A stretch of DNA of 7,004 bases from DATCSE01 sp036568605 (GTDB lineage: Bacteria > Pseudomonadota > Gammaproteobacteria > Burkholderiales > Burkholderiaceae_C). The translations under genes were made by a program, and so were the position numbers. Shown here one piece after another: positions 5,491 to 7,004 of this stretch. Below the pieces are notes generated by a model. It ran no database searches. It had not been told where the DNA came from and saw only the letters and a program-made list of their open reading frames with translations. The stretch lies in contig DATCSE010000208.1 of assembly GCA_036568605.1 (NCBI GenBank), forward strand, positions 1 through 7,004, read 5' to 3'. Position 1 is the first letter of the stretch. The number at the start of each line of letters is the position of its first letter.

Positions 5491-7004
5491 CGCACACACC
5501 GCCACGCTGCACACGGCCGCGGAGCCGCTGCCACAGCGCCCGACGAAGGCCCGCGGCCTGATGCTGCTCGGCCTCGCCGGCATCGCACTGATCGCGTTCG
5601 GCCCGTGGATCTTCGGCACCTATCTGCTGAACATCCTGATCAAGGCGTTCTTCTTCGCGATCGTCGCGGTCACCGTCGACCTGCTGTGGGGATACACCGG
5701 CTACCTGACCTTCGGGCAATCGGCATTCTTCGGCATCGGCGCCTACGCCGCGGGGCTGGTGTTCACGCATGCGGGCTTCTCGGCCGCCGCCGCGCTCGCG
5801 GCGCTGGGCCTCGCGATCGCCGGCACGGCAGTGGTTGGCGCGCTCGTCGGCTGGCTCTCGTTCTATCGCGGCGCCTCGCCGTTCTTCGCGACCGTGATCT
5901 CGCTGGTGCTGCCCATCGTGCTCACGCAGTTGCTGCTGTCCGGCGGCGCCTGGACGGGATCGAGCTCGGGCCTCACCGGCTACGAGACCTTCGAGCTCTC
6001 GCTCGAGGCCTGGTACTGGATTGCCGGCAGCGCGCTCGCGCTGGTGGCGCTGCTCGGCTGGCTCGTCGTGCGCAGCGACGCGGGCCAGGTGCTCACCGCG
6101 ATCCGCGACAACGAGTCGCGCTGCACCTACCTCGGCATCAGGACCTCGTGGGTCAAGATCGTCCTGCTGATCGCAACCGCCGTCGTCGCGGGACTCGCGG
6201 GCTTCGGCTACGGCTCGTTCAGTGGTGTCGTCGCACCGGAACTGTCGGGCTTCGTGCTCGGCACCGAGTTCATCATCTGGGTCGCCCTCGGCGGGCGGGG
6301 AACCTTGTGGGGCCCGTTGCTCGGCGCCGTGCTGATCAGCGTGGTCTCGGCTTATTTGAGCAGCAGCATGCCGTTCGTCTGGCAGCTCGTGCTCGGCTGC
6401 GCGTTCGTGCTCGTGATCGTGCTGCTGCCGCAAGGGCTGGTGCCGCTGCTGCTGCGGCCGTTGCGTCGCAGCGGGGCGGCTGCCATCGAGCCCGCGCTGG
6501 TCGAGCGCAGCACGCCAGCGCCAGGCGAACACCCCGCAGAAGCGCACGCGCTCGTGATGAAGGACGTCGCCAGGCACTACGGCCACCTGAAGGTTCTGCA
6601 GGGCATCGACCTGACGGCGGATGCGGGCGAGCTGGTGGGCTTGATCGGTCCGAACGGCGCCGGCAAGACGACGCTGATGCGCTGCATGAGCGACGGCGCC
6701 GAACGAACTGCCGGTGTCGTGCACCTGTGCGGCCACGACATACGGGCCCTGCCGCCCGAGCAGTGCGTGCGCTTGGGCCTGGGCCGCAAATTCCAGAACG
6801 CCAACATCTTCGACACGCTGACGGTCGCCGCCTGCCTGCGCATCGCGGGCACGGTCCTGGAGCGCCCGTCGCTGTTCACGCGGAGCCCGACGCTCGCATT
6901 GCCGTCGTACGCGCTCGAGGTGGTGCGCACGACCGGGCTGGCAGGCAAGCTGTCGGCCGTCGCGAAGGACTTGTCGCACGGCGAGCAGCAGGCGCTCGAG
7001 CTGG
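5483..7004 (+). CDS. Fused LivM/UrtC permease and UrtD/LivG ATPase, right end cut by window
   Basis: One uninterrupted frame of 507 codons starts at ATG 5483, which overlaps the previous gene in ATGGCTGA. Residues about 20-330 are a LivM/UrtC permease: WGYTGYLTFGQSAFFGIGAYAAG near 69-91, IRDNESRCTYLGI at 207-219, ALGGRGTLWGPLLGA near 268-282, ending RPLRR after LLPQGL. A polar, proline-rich linker spans roughly 333-356. From about 357 a LivG/UrtD ATPase follows: Walker A GPNGAGKTT at 389-397 (Lys395), Q-loop Gln438 in GRKFQNANIF, and signature LSHGEQQ at 497-503. Walker B and the H-loop lie beyond the window. The GRKFQ context and the C-loop LSHGEQQ resemble UrtD rather than LivG (usually ARTFQ and LSYGxQR). 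There is no stop or ribosome site between the halves, so the fusion looks real. A second ATPase (UrtE/LivF-like) is expected just downstream. Confidence 0.92.
   Translation, partial: MADAHTATLHTAAEPLPQRPTKARGLMLLGLAGIALIAFGPWIFGTYLLNILIKAFFFAIVAVTVDLLWGYTGYLTFGQSAFFGIGAYAAGLVFTHAGFSAAAALAALGLAIAGTAVVGALVGWLSFYRGASPFFATVISLVLPIVLTQLLLSGGAWTGSSSGLTGYETFELSLEAWYWIAGSALALVALLGWLVVRSDAGQVLTAIRDNESRCTYLGIRTSWVKIVLLIATAVVAGLAGFGYGSFSGVVAPELSGFVLGTEFIIWVALGGRGTLWGPLLGAVLISVVSAYLSSSMPFVWQLVLGCAFVLVIVLLPQGLVPLLLRPLRRSGAAAIEPALVERSTPAPGEHPAEAHALVMKDVARHYGHLKVLQGIDLTADAGELVGLIGPNGAGKTTLMRCMSDGAERTAGVVHLCGHDIRALPPEQCVRLGLGRKFQNANIFDTLTVAACLRIAGTVLERPSLFTRSPTLALPSYALEVVRTTGLAGKLSAVAKDLSHGEQQALEL

Noticed and set aside
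5393..6979. 528-codon minus-strand frame opposite the fused permease-ATPase
   Set aside because: Arg/Gln/Glu-rich shadow frame; the plus strand carries clear Walker A, signature and permease motifs.

Overview
The window is GC-rich, and its codon use and gene families look like a betaproteobacterium, probably Burkholderiales. This is an inference; no rRNA or other marker gene is present. It has three blocks.

(1) Left flank, positions 1 to about 809, read on the minus strand. In the direction of transcription it holds the 3' half of a tRNA-Asp(GTC) gene with its 5' half missing, a strong hairpin terminator, a decayed DUF1329-family gene (N-terminus lost, one-base frameshift), and the first 23 codons of a small DUF2630-family gene that leaves the window. 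The orphan tRNA 3' half ends abruptly at the anticodon stem. This is what a tRNA-targeting integrative element leaves at its far end, so the DNA to the right may be, or once have been, an integrated island. No integrase is visible.

(2) Positions 810-2371. About 180 bases contain no recognisable gene. They are followed by a minus-strand 12-TM-type anion transporter of the ArsB/NhaD/SLC13 (ion transporter) superfamily and then an intergenic region shared with the divergent operon.

(3) Positions 2372-7004, plus strand. This is a tightly packed operon: a nitrilase-superfamily C-N hydrolase (probably an amidase), a secreted substrate-binding protein, a LivH/UrtB-type permease, and one long reading frame fusing a LivM/UrtC-type permease to a UrtD/LivG-type ATPase. 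The last frame is cut by the window end inside the ABC signature region. The binding protein and ATPase carry features of the urea/short-chain-amide branch of the branched-chain ABC family (AmiC/FmdD/UrtA-like binding protein; GRKFQ Q-loop context). The simplest reading is uptake of an amide or urea-like compound and its hydrolysis by the co-transcribed enzyme for nitrogen.

The most interesting part is the operon leader. A sigma70-like promoter (TTGACA, 17 bp, TACTCT) is followed by two compact hairpins and then a near-perfect intrinsic terminator placed just before the Shine-Dalgarno of the hydrolase gene. That is an attenuator or riboswitch layout. One hairpin has a hexaloop with the A1/G4 pattern of ANTAR-protein targets, which recalls AmiR control of the Pseudomonas amidase operon, but the second hairpin does not match cleanly. 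The element could be an undescribed RNA switch or an ANTAR-regulated leader.
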